Shown: piece by piece, positions 52,901 through 64,000 of the stretch | How the letters are laid out: every line of letters begins with the position of its first letter | How positions within the stretch are numbered: the first letter of the stretch is position 1 | DNA from: Phoebastria nigripes | Taxonomy: Eukaryota > Chordata > Aves > Procellariiformes > Diomedeidae | Assembly (NCBI GenBank): GCA_035582835.1 | Contig: JAYKAV010002453.1 | Span: 964,332-1,028,331 of the forward strand | Direction: 5' to 3' | Length of the DNA: 64,000 nt | The notes under the pieces: generated by a model | Database searches by the model: none | Seen by the model: the letters and a program-made list of their open reading frames with translations, nothing else | Told to the model about the DNA's origin: nothing | Translations under genes and position numbers: made by a program

Positions 52901-54483
52901 TAGTTACAGAGAAGGTCCCATACTTTGCCAGATTTATAAATCTCAGGAGTCTAATTTCTGCATGGCTGAACTACTTCGCCAATACAAAACAAAGGCCTTG
53001 AACCGGGGCTCCGCTATTTCAAACAAGAAATGAATTGTAGTTCTCAGATACTACAGCAACAAGCATGGTGGATACACCTGGCTTGGTATATAGAAGTCAG
53101 ATAACAAAATACAAATCCCCATTCTTTTGATTTTTAGCTGTTTGCTGTCATCAAGTACATTACAGCTTGAACCTTCTCCCACATGCACGATGCAAGTAAC
53201 CCAGCTTGGCAATAAGGAGACCGGGGCAAACAGCATTTGCCTTTCACAAGCTATCGAACTGCCGTGCAGGCAGGTCCTTGGTGCCAAAGCAGAAACCAGT
53301 TCCTTTTTCTTTCCAATTCCCTTCTCTGCTGAGCAAAGGGAAGGGTAGAAACACTCACAAGGAAGATTGACATGTCACTGACTCCATCTTCCCTTTCTTT
53401 TCCTGACTGGCTGTGTGCTCCCATCACAGCTGGACGAGAGACTGTGTCTGTGGTAGGAGCTCCAGCATCGTATGGTGGGAAGTCCAGGGAATCTGCTTGC
53501 CGCCTGTTTCATCAAAACTGGCATTGTCTATGGAAATGAGTCCACTGAGTTAAAGGCAAAATAAAGTGATCTGAAGTGATCAAGGCTCTCTATATCCACA
53601 TTTTTTGAATGGGATATTTAGACTTTTCATTCCTAATTATTTTTTTATTTTGAAAAAAATCTTGTACGAAGTGAAAAGATAAAAAAGATCTCCCCCCGCC
53701 CTCAACTCCTAAAGGAGGACCTTTTGAACCTGCTGACAGCCTCAGAAACAGACTCTTGATTCAGAGTAGTGACAAAGCAATTCAGACTCCAGAATTCAAA
53801 CTAAAAACAATTCATCAGATTTATGCCTGGCCTGATGCATGCTTTCCTAGCTCATAAATGCATTACATGTGGCATCTAGGAATAAAGTATTCAGCCTCAG
53901 AAAGGAAGAGGAAATACATACGAATGAAACCTTGTGTGAGAATAGTCAGTGCTTCCCTGCTTAGCAGTCTGAAAATACTGCTTCAGCTTTAGCTATGTTT
54001 TCTCAACTTTAGCTGCACTATGACCTCAGATGACCCAGACTGCTGTGAATCTGGCCATGTACATTTGATCCAGAATACTAAACAACTGGTGTCATTTTCA
54101 GTCAGTGCTAAATCCAATCTGACCTAGATAGAAAAGCCCTTACATCCCATTGTTAATCCCTTCGGTTCCATCCAAGCAGCGAAGCCTGTAAGCAAACACA
54201 GCACATGGACTTTAAGAAAAGCAGGCAAACAAATGGAGTTTCACAGAAATCTAAAAACTCAGACTTCAGGAAATCAACCCAAGTAATACCAGCCTCCATA
54301 TTCTCTAGAAGCATATTTCTCTGTGTTGCCCAAACGCTTTCAGACCATTCTGTGACAGCAAACAGATTTTATCTTTCTTCAGTGTCTATCTCTTTAGGAC
54401 CAGACTAGGGTAACAATATATTCATTATCTCTTTCTGGTCTTCTAAAAAGGTACATCTTGTATGAATCTTGCAAGAAGTTTTG

Positions 54484-54509
54484 TTTTTTTTTTTTTTTTA
54501 AAAAAAAAA
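54484..54509. repeat. T16 followed directly by A10
   Basis: A T-run abuts an A-run, making a self-complementary low-complexity block with a perfect 10-bp A/T palindrome at the junction. Confidence 0.9.
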
Positions 54510-54870
54510 GTTATAATTTTAAAATATTTTGCTTCAACATGCCAGACATTCCCTTTCGCATTTTTTCCCTTAAAATCATGACTCTCAGCCACAGCCACTT
54601 CATCAGTATAGAAATAGCTGATTTTCCCACAGTCTTTCCAACAGTCAGACAACAAACCTGCACCAAGATGGTTCAATTTCATTGGAGTCAGCACCTACTG
54701 AGCAATGTGGTTTAGGTTTCTTTTAAGCATTCAAGAACGTTTTTCATAATAATGCCAGATGCCCTTGCAATCAAAACCTTCACATTCAGCTCTTTACCTC
54801 CACATTTGCTGCTGATAGCGTATGGATTTGAATTTGAATACACAATACAGAAGCTGTTTCAGATTTTCTC

Positions 54871-54891
54871 AAAAAAAAAAAAAAAAAAAAA
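54871..54891. repeat. A21 homopolymer tract
   Basis: Twenty-one A residues between gattttctc and ttacctctg. No polyadenylation signal precedes it. Confidence 0.9.
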
Positions 54892-57800
54892 TTACCTCTG
54901 TAGCGACAAATTTTCCAGCTGTGTTAACTGTTCTCTGGCTTCCACATACCTTTCCAAATATTATGCGAAGAAAAGAGAAAGACAGAAAAGAAAGAAAAAT
55001 TTCTTGACTACCATCACAAAAGAAATTGTTCCTTAACTACAAACAGGACACCCTTAAGTCGAGAACCAAAGAGAAGGGCAATCTATATGACCTTTCCCCA
55101 TCATTTTGCTTTGAAATATGGGGTAGGCAGAACCAATTGATGTGAACAGATTTAGTAAGATAAACACCAGTGGCAACTTTTTATATTTAACAACACTAGG
55201 CCTTCTCCAGGACAAAGAATAGGAATGAGAATACTTGTTACGTACTCTTGCAAAATGTACTGTGTATTTAAAAAGAAAATATTTGCTTATCAGTTGTGGC
55301 TGTATAATGTCAAACATATGGTAGCTACACGATATTTTAACCTTATCCCAAGATACAAGGAAATTGAGTAGATAGTTGGTTTTCTAGTGTCTTTAAAGTA
55401 ACTAAACATGAAAGGTCAGACTTAGGGAGAACAGTAGATAAGCTGCCCAACAAGGCCAGCAGAGCTGAGGAAACACGTTCATGTGCAATGGATATCCCAA
55501 TGTTTGCTTAGAAACATGTCATAAATGTAACAGTGATGGTTTAAAGTACCCCACGTGAATAAGTAGTGGAATTTACACAGGAAAGAAAAGAATATGAGAG
55601 ACTGATTCAGAGAGTAGAGAGATGGCTGCATTAACACTCTTAGCCCAATTTTAATTAACTTCATTATATACTACCATAGTTACTGGTCTTGACCACTGGT
55701 ACTATGATCATGATGATCATGCATCACAGTTAATGTAATCATATTTCCCATAGATGGCCTGCTCTGAGACACCCAGCCTCAGAATAATATCCTGTACGTA
55801 TTTTAGCCACAGTGTATCAGCCCTTTGTGATGACAAAGTGATGAAATGGGGAAAATGTGCCTGGACCTGCCTGGGCTGGACCCAGCATCCTCTGAAGTCA
55901 ACTGAAATAAGTTTTCCACAGACTTTGACATAAAACTCAAGAAGAAACATAAGCACAAGTTGAGGTGCTCACTATTAGAATTTGTTAAAACATGTAATAA
56001 CCGTTGGAGGGGAACTGTAAGTGTGGCAAGTTTGTTTCATGCCAATACAGAATAGTCCAATGTTTTGGAGAAAGATACATAGGGCCCGTTCCTATACACG
56101 GGATTTAAAACTCCACTATTCAGTGATGGTGCCCAACACATCTGAAAGGCAGGATGTCTCAGAAAGAGTAATGAGTCCTACCACAGTCACTCACCACCAA
56201 CGTATAGGTAGGATGTTGCAGTGAAAGGGCACTGTTCTTCAAGCAGGTGGGTATCTCACAACAGTAGAAATCTCAACAAAGATGGTGGTGGTTAGTCGTG
56301 AACTCCAGAAAATTTTTGTCTGTTCCAGTGGAGGTTTGGTAGGGTAGAATTCAAAGAGAGTGTCTTCCCCTCATTAGATTGTTTTTAGAGCACTGGATGC
56401 TGCGCTGGAACTGACACCACAGAGAGGCTGAAATATTTCCACTGAAAAAGGTAAATATTTTAAAAAAAATTTTTCTTTGCAAATATATAGATAAGTGGGT
56501 ATAGGCCTGTCACAAAGTTTCCTTGTGGCTAATTACATAACTTTTTTTTTAATCCCATAATATCACTGATAGCTACCTGTTTGACTGCTTTGTTCTGAGA
56601 CCAGTTGAACCAGTAGTCACTAACTTGCAGAGTTTAGAAATTTGCAGTGGACAAGACAACTAATATTGCATTTCAAAAATTCCAGCTTTCAAACAAATCA
56701 CTCACAGATAATGCTATTTTCTTTCTGTGGTTCATGGAATCACAAAACACATCCCTCACCCAGCTACAGAAAACACTCCCAAAACAACACTGTTAGTCAA
56801 ATAAACTCGGTAGGGCTGCATCCACAATTTCCAGGTCCCTCTGTAGCGGCTCTTCAGCAGCAACAAACGAAGCCACACAGGACCTCGGCGGACTGCAGAG
56901 CTAGCACTCAGCAGTGAAGCAGTCCCTGTCGCCAGCCATGCTGCAAAGCTGTCCTGAGACCTCTCCCGTGTGCCATCTCAGGGGAGCAACATTCACGGGG
57001 ACACAGGAATAGGATTCATGGGACAGAAACATCACGTGCCTCCTTCCACCATCATCCTGAGCCAACGCCTGTGCTATACTTCCGACAAACAATGGTGAAT
57101 GGATGTTGGAAGATCGCTAATCTAATGGCGGTGCAAGTGCCAATTTGAATAAACTCTGTTTAATCTGATATTCCCCCATTGTAGACTTGTGATACTGTAC
57201 TTCACCTTAATTTTTATGAAATTTTATTTGACTGAAGTTTTGAGTGTTCCCCCTGACTTCCATAAGTTTGGGGTTTATTGTACACCAGTCAGTTCTCTCA
57301 CATCCAGCATACAGTGCCCGTAAATTTCAGGCTAATTAACTCACATCTGGTTTTCCACAAGCAGAAATACTAAGTTCTGCAGCCAACTACTATTACTAGC
57401 TGAAGTGCTTTGTGCTCTCACTTGTCTGGGGATGAAACTAGTGCATCTTTGATTTTTTAAATCTATATTCTTAAAGTCTGATGCCTTTTTAGAAGGCCAA
57501 GGGTTATTAATTTCAAAAACAGAAGGTAGAGTTTAATGAATAATGAATAGCAGCTGTTGGAAACAAATCTTTGTAGCCCTGGGACCATCTTTCCCTATGT
57601 TACAATTACACTTTGATTGACCTCAACAATAACTAACAAGCATGCCCAGCTGGATCATAAACCAAGTATATACTATGTCAGATATGGTGTAAAATTTCAC
57701 ATCAATGAAACACTCACTGTCAGTCTAACTTTGTCCCATCATATGTCAGTCAGACTTACAAATAAACTTATTAGGGCTGGGACACGCGTTTTCCTAAGGA

Positions 57801-58513
57801 AAAAAGTTCTTTACTAGCAATGAACGCACAGTTTAGAAAAATCATGAGTACATAGGGATGGCTCTACCTCTGAAGAAAAGTCTTTTGTCATGACAGACGT
57901 GTGGGGTTTGTTCACTGTGTGAATATGTAGGGCTTTAAGAAGGAGAGGCAGTTTTCCAGGTTGCCTGAAACAGCTATATCCCCATAGTTGGGAGGCTGAA
58001 AGCAGAAAAAGATTACGTTTGGGCTGATCAAGCATCTGACATATTTTCTCTATGAAGGAATGTGCTGCAATAGGACCTGGTGCTTTCAGGGGTCTGTGGG
58101 TGGGAGGCCCCTGGAGTTCACTGGGGGTTCAGTGCCTCTCTCCTGTGGATGACCACATAGCGCAACACCTAAATTTGGGATCTGTCTAAACAAACGGGAA
58201 TAAAAATGCAGGGACAAACTGTTTATACAGGCAAAACCAGAAAAATCTGGCTTGTGCTGTTTGGTGGATGGATTACTCACAGTTTTACATCCTGTCTTAT
58301 CAGATAGGAACTTTGGTGTATAGCCAAACAATATTAGGGATGAGCCACTGGTGAGTAAAATACTCCAGCCTTGGGATTTATATATACTCTCAGCTTTCTA
58401 ACACCTTATCCTCCCTCTCCTGACAGTTCCAGGTGAAAAAAACAGAGACGCAACAGATCTTTCCCTCATCAAGTCACTGGACTTCTCCTAGGCTTCCCAT
58501 TTAAAACAGCTAT

Positions 58514-58538
58514 GTATTATTATTTGTATTATTATTTC
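58514..58538 (+). repeat. ATT-rich microsatellite-like run
   Basis: Imperfect repeats of ATT/TTATT units. Confidence 0.6.
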
Positions 58539-59469
58539 TATTGCTAAACATGACAAATTCATTTGTCACCATTTCTTCCTGTTCATGGACTACACTATTA
58601 CAAACTCCAAAACATTTTCACAGGCACTTTCTTAAAGGGTACAGCATAGCCATGCAAAATTAGTTAGATGCCCAAATGTCCCAGGTTTAGTTTTCCAGCT
58701 TTAATTTCCTTGATGTGCCCTGTGAGACCACATCATGGCACCTCATACAATCTGCACTGAACAAGAGTTAGCTCAGCTTGCAAGTTGTGTGTTCTGCACT
58801 GCAGAACTGTAACCGCACGTCCTACCTCTCTCCATCAGAAATCAAGATCAAGCACATCCCATCCTTTTGCAGCTTCCCCTCTTCTGCACCTCATTTAATG
58901 AGCTGAGAATAAAACAGATTGCAACAAACATCACAGAATTTGCCTCCCCTTATACTATTGCTTGTCTTTGCTTTGTTTTCTCCAACTGACACTTCTGCTC
59001 CATAATGGTGCATCACTGATCTCAGTTTTAAAGAGAAGTCCTGTTATAAGGGCTTCCTGATCTCATCCGTCTTTACGTAGAACTTCTTTATAGATTCTTA
59101 TCTGATCTCAAAAGTTTTGCTCAGGGGAATAAATCCTAGTACGAGGGAATGAGTTGTATACTCCCACTGATTTCAATGGAATCAGAAATGTAATTAATTA
59201 AAACGCAGTTGGCAATGCCTTGGTTCCAGCTACATGATTGCAGGTATAAACTGTAGCTATGGTATCATTTCAAAAACAATATACTGTTCTTTCTAGCATA
59301 AAGAGAAAGGAAAAAAAAAAAAACCAAACCAAAACACTCACCAGTAGGTAAAATTACACACCACCACCAGCATAAAGCAAACCCCCAGTGCCTCACACCA
59401 TCCCCTACCAGGTCATCAGGCAGACAAGCTGAGCTTACAGCACACACTAACTTTTGACAGACCCCAGCC

Positions 59470-59830
59470 CAGGTGGATGGATTTGGGAAGTGAATTCCAA
59501 AGCCGAGGTCGAGTGTCTCTGGCTGATCCCAGTTACAACTGCTGCGCTGCAGGAAGGGAAGCAGCCTCCTGGGTAACCATTTGGGGCTTTATAGATTCAA
59601 ACTAACACCTTGAATTCTGCCCAGGAACTTATTAACAACCAGCAGAGCTGATCTAAAGTGTTCTTGGCATGAAGCTCCACATCGTGCACCAGCTCCAGTT
59701 TCCAAGGGTCTCAGCACACAGCCCCGTACGGAGTGCATGGCGATAACATAATATAGCATCAAGGTGTCAAAGGCATGGATAACTGTGACAAGGTTTCTCC
59801 GCCGGACAGAAAAGGCCCGTTTTTCTTAAT
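59470..59830. mobile_element. Ancient amniote interspersed repeat, probable LINE-derived
   Basis: Several landmarks occur in the right order for a repeat widespread in reptile genomes: gaattccaaagccgaggtcg (59491), ggggctttatagattcaaac then aacaccttgaattctgccc (about 59583-59622), gcaccagctccagtttcc (59686), acagccccgtacggagtgca (59720), and caaaggcatggataactgtg then acaaggtttctcc (59768-59800). The copy is diverged but collinear over about 350 bp. I do not remember the family name securely. A non-LTR element tail is my best guess, and strand cannot be set with confidence. No open frame is kept. Confidence 0.6.
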
Positions 59831-61336
59831 AGCAACGTAGCAGGGAAAAGACATGGATATTTTGTCAAAGACTTTTCTCAAAGTGTTTTTATGCCCTGGA
59901 CACCACTAATCTTGGAGCCCTTATAAAAGTTCGGTTATAGACCTGCTCTGTGCTTTGAGAATTTCCTGACCTCACCCTGATGAAATTAATAAAGTTACCT
60001 AGGTGTGAAAGCAGCATGGGGGAGTCACATCAGCCCCAAAACTCCTCAGGTGTGAAGATTAGCTAGGATATACTGGTGAAATTTTAGTAGATAAAATGTC
60101 TGTCTTTGTTCTTCTCAGAGCTGATTTCTGCCATGCCGCATTGACAGTTTACGGAGGTCAGTTAATTTCTCCCCATTCTCAATTCAGGACTGAGCTGTAC
60201 CAAGTAGTATATTTTGGAAAACCAATTTAAAATCATATATAGTTGAGCTGATTGTCTCCACATTTCTTCTTTTGATACTTACTTTCTGACTGTAATTACA
60301 TAAACAATTCAAATTACTTTAGGACTGGAGAAGAATCTAAAGTAATACTTCACTTTGCTCTAAAAGACTTGCTGGACCAAAAGCAGAAAAAAACAAATAC
60401 TGTAGAGTAGATTCCTACATAGGTAAAGGCCATTGGAGTCTCAGATAGTCCAGGTACAAATGTCCAGCACAAAGTTGGGGACACAAGCTCCAGCACACAC
60501 AGACTGTGTTACTGATTTATGAGCAATAATATGCAGTATGGATGCAAATTATTCTAGACCGAACTAGTCAATGAACTAAAGTTACTAGATACACGAGGCA
60601 AAGTATTATTTTAGTTTCTTGTCCAGTCTGCAAAATTATAAGAATTTCCTCTATGATTGAACTGATCTATGTAAATAGGAGGCTATGTGTTGAATTACCA
60701 AGAATGCATCAGGGTGTTTGCTGTTATCTTCTTCATAAGTGATGAGTCAACAACATAAGGCTCCTGCCCAAAGTAACAAAGCTGGCTAAAAAGCTGGACA
60801 TCAAAAGACCACTTCAGTTAAAAAGCTTTCTAAGAGAAAGGGGTCACAGAAGCTATCTAGGAAGACAGACTGACAGAAAGAGTGAGTGAAAGATTACAGA
60901 GTGGGAAAGCTTCCTCCTCCATGATATTATGAACAGGAAGCATTAAGGAAAACTCAAGCAGTCTGGTACCTTGAAGAAGAAAAAAAAAACCAAAAACAAA
61001 AACAAAAAAAACCCCCTTGTTTCTGAAGCAAAAGAATTTTAAAGTAAACGTATCTTCAAAAATGTATCTTTGCTTTAAAACCCATTTACTCTATGCTACT
61101 TAGCTAGAAGAGAACTTCAGGTCAGTCTCCTCCTTTTGGAAGGAAGAAAAATGAAGGACCAGAGTTCAGAATTGTTCCCACAGAAATGGTTGCACTTAGA
61201 GCCGGATACACAACAAGGAGATGATCTGAAAGTCAGAAATTTGTGTGATTAGGGGGTTCTCCCATGTTTTTTCCCTTACCTGGGAAGGTATACGAGTTGG
61301 AGCCCATCTTCAAGCCCTCATTTTCTCTGAATTTTC
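59831..61336. other. Unique non-coding DNA
   Basis: No gene recognised. An A-rich low-complexity run with CAAAAA units lies at 60973-61012. Otherwise AT-rich unique sequence. Confidence 0.65.
60973..61012 (+). repeat. A-rich low-complexity run
   Basis: A tract of A residues broken by single Cs in (CAAAAA)n style, ending in CCCCC. Confidence 0.8.
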
Positions 61337-61341
61337 AATTC
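61337..61341 (+). repeat. Target-site duplication, left copy (aattc)
   Basis: aattc directly precedes the LTR terminus tgtcgtga and is repeated at 61884-61888 after ccaggaca. Five bases is the duplication size usual for ERVL-class integration. Confidence 0.88.
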
Positions 61342-61472
61342 TGTCGTGATTTAACCCTAGCCAGCAACTAAACACCACACAGTCGTTCGCTCACTCCCCC
61401 CACCTCCAGTGGGATGGGGGAGAGAATTGGGAGAGTAAAAGCAAGAAAACTCATGGGTTGAGATAAGAACAG

Positions 61473-61478
61473 TTTAAT
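61473..61478 (-). other. Polyadenylation signal ATTAAA of the solo LTR
   Basis: ATTAAA on the minus strand lies about 142 bp downstream of the TATA box and about 130 bp before the LTR end, as expected for the R/U5 layout. Confidence 0.7.
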
Positions 61479-61498
61479 AATTGAAATAAAGTAAAATA

Positions 61499-61514
61499 GT
61501 AATAATAATAATAG
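61499..61514 (+). repeat. (AAT)n microsatellite inside the LTR
   Basis: About five taa/aat units; a variable ATT-type run at this place is part of this LTR family's layout. Confidence 0.8.
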
Positions 61515-61619
61515 AATATACAAAGCAAGTGACGCACGATGCAATTGCTTACCACCCGCCGACTGATGCCCAGCCCAGCCCTGAGCAGCGATCACTGCCC
61601 CCTGGCCAACTCCCCACAG

Positions 61620-61627
61620 TTTATATA
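61620..61627 (-). promoter_or_regulatory. TATA box of the solo LTR promoter
   Basis: TATATAAA on the minus strand sits about 256 bp inside the LTR from its 5' terminus, at the end of U3. It could in principle start transcription towards lower coordinates. No use by the host is shown by the sequence. Confidence 0.7.
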
Positions 61628-61883
61628 CTAAGCATGACATCATATGGTATGGAATACCCCATTGGCCAGTTTGGGTCAGCTGTCCTGGCTATGCTCCCTC
61701 CCAGCTTCTTGTGCACCTGGCAGAGCATGGGAAGCTGAGAAGTCCTTGACTAGTGTCAACACTACTTAGCAACTACTAAAACATCAGTGTGTTATCAACG
61801 TTATTCTCACACTAAATCCAAAACACAGCACTATACCAGCTACTAGGAAGAAAATTAACTCTATCCCAGCCGAAACCAGGACA

Positions 61884-61888
61884 AATTC
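61884..61888 (+). repeat. Target-site duplication, right copy (aattc)
   Basis: Identical to the five bases at 61337-61341 on the other side of the LTR. Confidence 0.88.
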
Positions 61889-63206
61889 AAAGAGAAATTC
61901 TAGACTACAGAGAACTGTGAAACTAGCGTGTGCAATGCAAATCCTGAAGGATACCAGTTATTGCTATGCAACGGCTCAAGAGAAAGTCCATGTGTTCATT
62001 CAGAACTGGTGATTTCAAACAGTATCCATCACATTCACAAGTTTCCAGAGTCTCAACTCTGAGTCTTTGGTGGAACAAGAATGGGAACAGAGACCCTCCC
62101 ACAAAACAGCATGATTACAAGATATTTTAGCAACGGTATCGTGCTTCAATGGTATAAACATTGCTCCAGGCAGCTAACCTGCAGACAGAAGTTCATTGAA
62201 AAGGTGAATGCTCAGGTTTTACTAAAGTGAGCTCCAACTACTATGAAGATTATAGCTAAACCATTGAAGAACTTAACAGAGCCGACCATCATCCACTCTC
62301 AAAATCTCTGCACAGAGGTGACCATTCCTTTAGGGCTTCACTCTAATAGAGACAAAAAATTTTAGATATGATCTGAAGACCCTGAGAATATAAAAAGGAA
62401 AAGTCTTTCTCATGTTGCTGTTCATCACCTGAGCAGAAGAGCCACAGATATTAGGAAAGAAGAGGTGCCTACATACATCACAACCAAACCTTACAAAACA
62501 CTCGTGGAACTTACATGAAATACATCTACGAATCTGAACGTCCCTACCTTAAGATTTATCCCACTCCTATCATGACAGACAAGTATTTGTTCCTAAGTCT
62601 GTTATTACTTTTGTTTCTGTTAAACAAGTAAGATCCCCCACCTTCGTCAACAAATGTTGAGACAATCCAAACATAAAACTTCTATCCTATACATTCTAAT
62701 GTGTCTTCTATGCTGTACCAATTCTACCAGCACATACCCTACCTCCACTGTAGGAAGAAAACATAAAACTATTTGGATTGGATTTGGAAGGACTGAAAAT
62801 AAACTGTAAAATATTAAGAAGATTAACCAGTCACATAGCACTGGAATCCAGATACACTGATCCAGACAAACAAAAAAGTTTCCATTTGGCAAAGAACAAC
62901 TCCCTGTATCAAACCCTGTTGAGAGGCACCTTATGGATACAGCCACAGTAAAAATGCACATGATATTCATTTTGTAATTACAGCTCCACTTCAGAAGAAG
63001 CCTGATTTTAATTGTGACTGACAGAAGCCCAAAACAGTGAGGTGTAAGAAATACTTGCCATAAAGCTGAAATCTTTCCACCAGTGACAGCAGCAAACATT
63101 TTTACATTAGGTCACCAGCTCAGACCTAGCTGACTGTTTGGGCACCAAACCAAAATAGGTTCTTCTTTTGCTGAGACATTAAATAATCTATCCTGAAAGT
63201 ATCAAA

Positions 63207-63248
<42 letters not shown>

Positions 63249-64000
63249 GGGGGGAGGTTCAGTATTCATGGACTTACCTAAAATAAGATCCATTTACTCT
63301 AGTCACCAGAAAAAACAAATAAATGCAGGAAATGCTACATCATACTACAGAAATATCTTGAAAGTGTTCTATAAAGAAAAAAATCCCAAACTCCTACCAT
63401 CTACCTCCATGTTAAAAGAAAACAGAGGTCAGATGTGAATCTAAAGAATAGCAAGTTAATAAAGTATCCTCCTCCGAGCTTCCAGGAGAAGAAAAACAGA
63501 AGTGGGTGTTAAATCTTAGAATAAATCTCCAGTAAAGACAGCCAGAAATGATGCTGCCTTTAGCCACATGAAAGAGAATAGATGGATTTCTCTTTTTAAA
63601 TTAGTCTTTATTGTCTGCTTCGTAAATCGTGATCGCATGTGGTATTTATTACAATGAAATTTTATTGTTGCTATAGCCCTCTTGCTTGCATTTGGTGCTT
63701 TCTGTTTATTTAAAAAAAAAAACGTCCAGAATTCCTTCAGTTCTGTGACTGAAATTTTATGGCTGTGCACATGGCAGAGGGTCACGGTGACAACCAAGGA
63801 GCCTGCATAAAATACAACATACACATTTTTAAGTTCAGATTCAATGCAGTAGAAAAGAGTCTAGATCGTGTTATCCCATCTCTCCACTTCGTCCTCGCAC
63901 AGGTATCTTTTTATAGGTAGGATGGGAATTGAAGTCTAACGAGATTTTTCTGTGCCCGTGTAACTTCAGGACTTACACTCCTTATTCTAAACCCCACCAG
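61889..64000. other. Unique non-coding DNA with a long T tract
   Basis: No gene recognised. A minus-strand open frame of 150 codons at 62647-63099 is rich in hydrophobic residues and cysteine but matches no family I know, and its length is within chance expectation. The T36 tract at 63211-63246 is followed by GCGGGGGGAGG. Confidence 0.6.
63211..63246. repeat. T36 homopolymer tract
   Basis: Thirty-six T residues. Read on the minus strand this is a poly(A) preceded by CCTCCCCCCGC, with no polyadenylation hexamer, so retroposition is not supported. Confidence 0.9.

Larger units (their letters stand above)
47241..59469. other. Long unique non-coding stretch
   Basis: No exon or RNA gene recognised. 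It contains a possible CR1 scrap at 49180-49240, an A42 tract at 49861-49902, a T run near 50990-51003, a T16-A10 block at 54484-54509, an A21 tract at 54871-54891 and an ATT-rich run near 58514-58538. Open frames include one of 186 codons at 49832-50392, which reads through the A42 tract, and one of 134 codons at 51509-51913 with no domain. N characters lie at 47681, 47780 and 48389. Confidence 0.6.
61342..61883 (-). mobile_element. Solo LTR of an avian endogenous retrovirus, ERVL class
   Basis: This 542-bp element starts TGTCGTGA and ends CCAGGACA on the plus strand, so its termini form the TGTC...GACA inverted pair. It is flanked by the perfect 5-bp duplication aattc. Orientation is minus: a TATA box (TATATAAA) is read at 61620-61627 and the polyadenylation signal ATTAAA at 61473-61478, giving U3 on the high-coordinate side and U5 on the low side. 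Landmarks of a common bird LTR are present: the tgtcctggtttcggctggga start, the catgggttgagataagaac segment and the ctcactccccccacctcc segment near the end. No gag, pol or env sequence lies next to it, so it is a solo LTR left by LTR-LTR recombination. The TATA box, polyadenylation signal and both ends look intact. Confidence 0.93.

Noticed and set aside
62647..63099. Minus-strand open frame of 150 codons, hydrophobic and cysteine-rich
   Set aside because: It could suggest a membrane protein, but there is no recognisable family motif. About one frame of this length is expected by chance in a window of this size and composition.
63211..63246. T36 tract considered as the poly(A) tail of a minus-strand retrocopy
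   Set aside because: No polyadenylation hexamer lies in the bases just before the tract on the minus strand, and no recognisable transcript sequence is adjacent.

Overview
The window looks like avian nuclear DNA that is entirely non-coding. I found no exon, no tRNA or other structural RNA gene, and no operon-like layout. The bird assignment rests on interspersed repeats: a CR1 LINE with the bird-type 3' end (ATTCTATG octamers), a solo LTR of the TGTCCTGG...ACGACA class common in bird genomes, and an older ERVL-type LTR with a GC-rich 48-bp-repeat U3. Base composition is AT-rich, CpG is scarce outside repeats, and 21 isolated N characters fit a draft vertebrate assembly. I cannot name the species. 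The second LTR type makes me lean towards a neoavian bird, on recollection rather than on any search.

Layout. 1-3520 is unique non-coding DNA. 3521-5000 is a 5'-truncated CR1 on the minus strand that keeps much of its reverse transcriptase but has a frameshift. 5001-12009 is unique. 12010-13060 is a much older, heavily decayed CR1-type element, also minus strand. 13061-21019 is unique apart from an unusual CpG cluster at 15217-15508. 21020-21860 is an old plus-strand ERVL-type LTR whose GC-rich half holds three 48-bp units. 21861-45185 is unique sequence with homopolymer tracts, a homopurine run and decayed palindromic MITE-like repeats, the best at 32748-32831. 45186-45470 is an old CR1 3' end. 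47135-47240 is a perfect 17-bp minisatellite. 59470-59830 is an ancient amniote interspersed repeat. 61342-61883 is a solo LTR with a perfect 5-bp target duplication. 61889-64000 is unique sequence with a T36 tract.

Nothing in the window amounts to a gene system. The open frames of 60-190 codons lack recognisable domains and are about what chance gives in 128 kb of two-strand sequence; the longer ones sit on a poly(A) tract or in the GC-rich LTR. The window is best read as a gene desert or the inside of a very long intron. Transposable-element names come from recognising sequence patterns, not from a database search.
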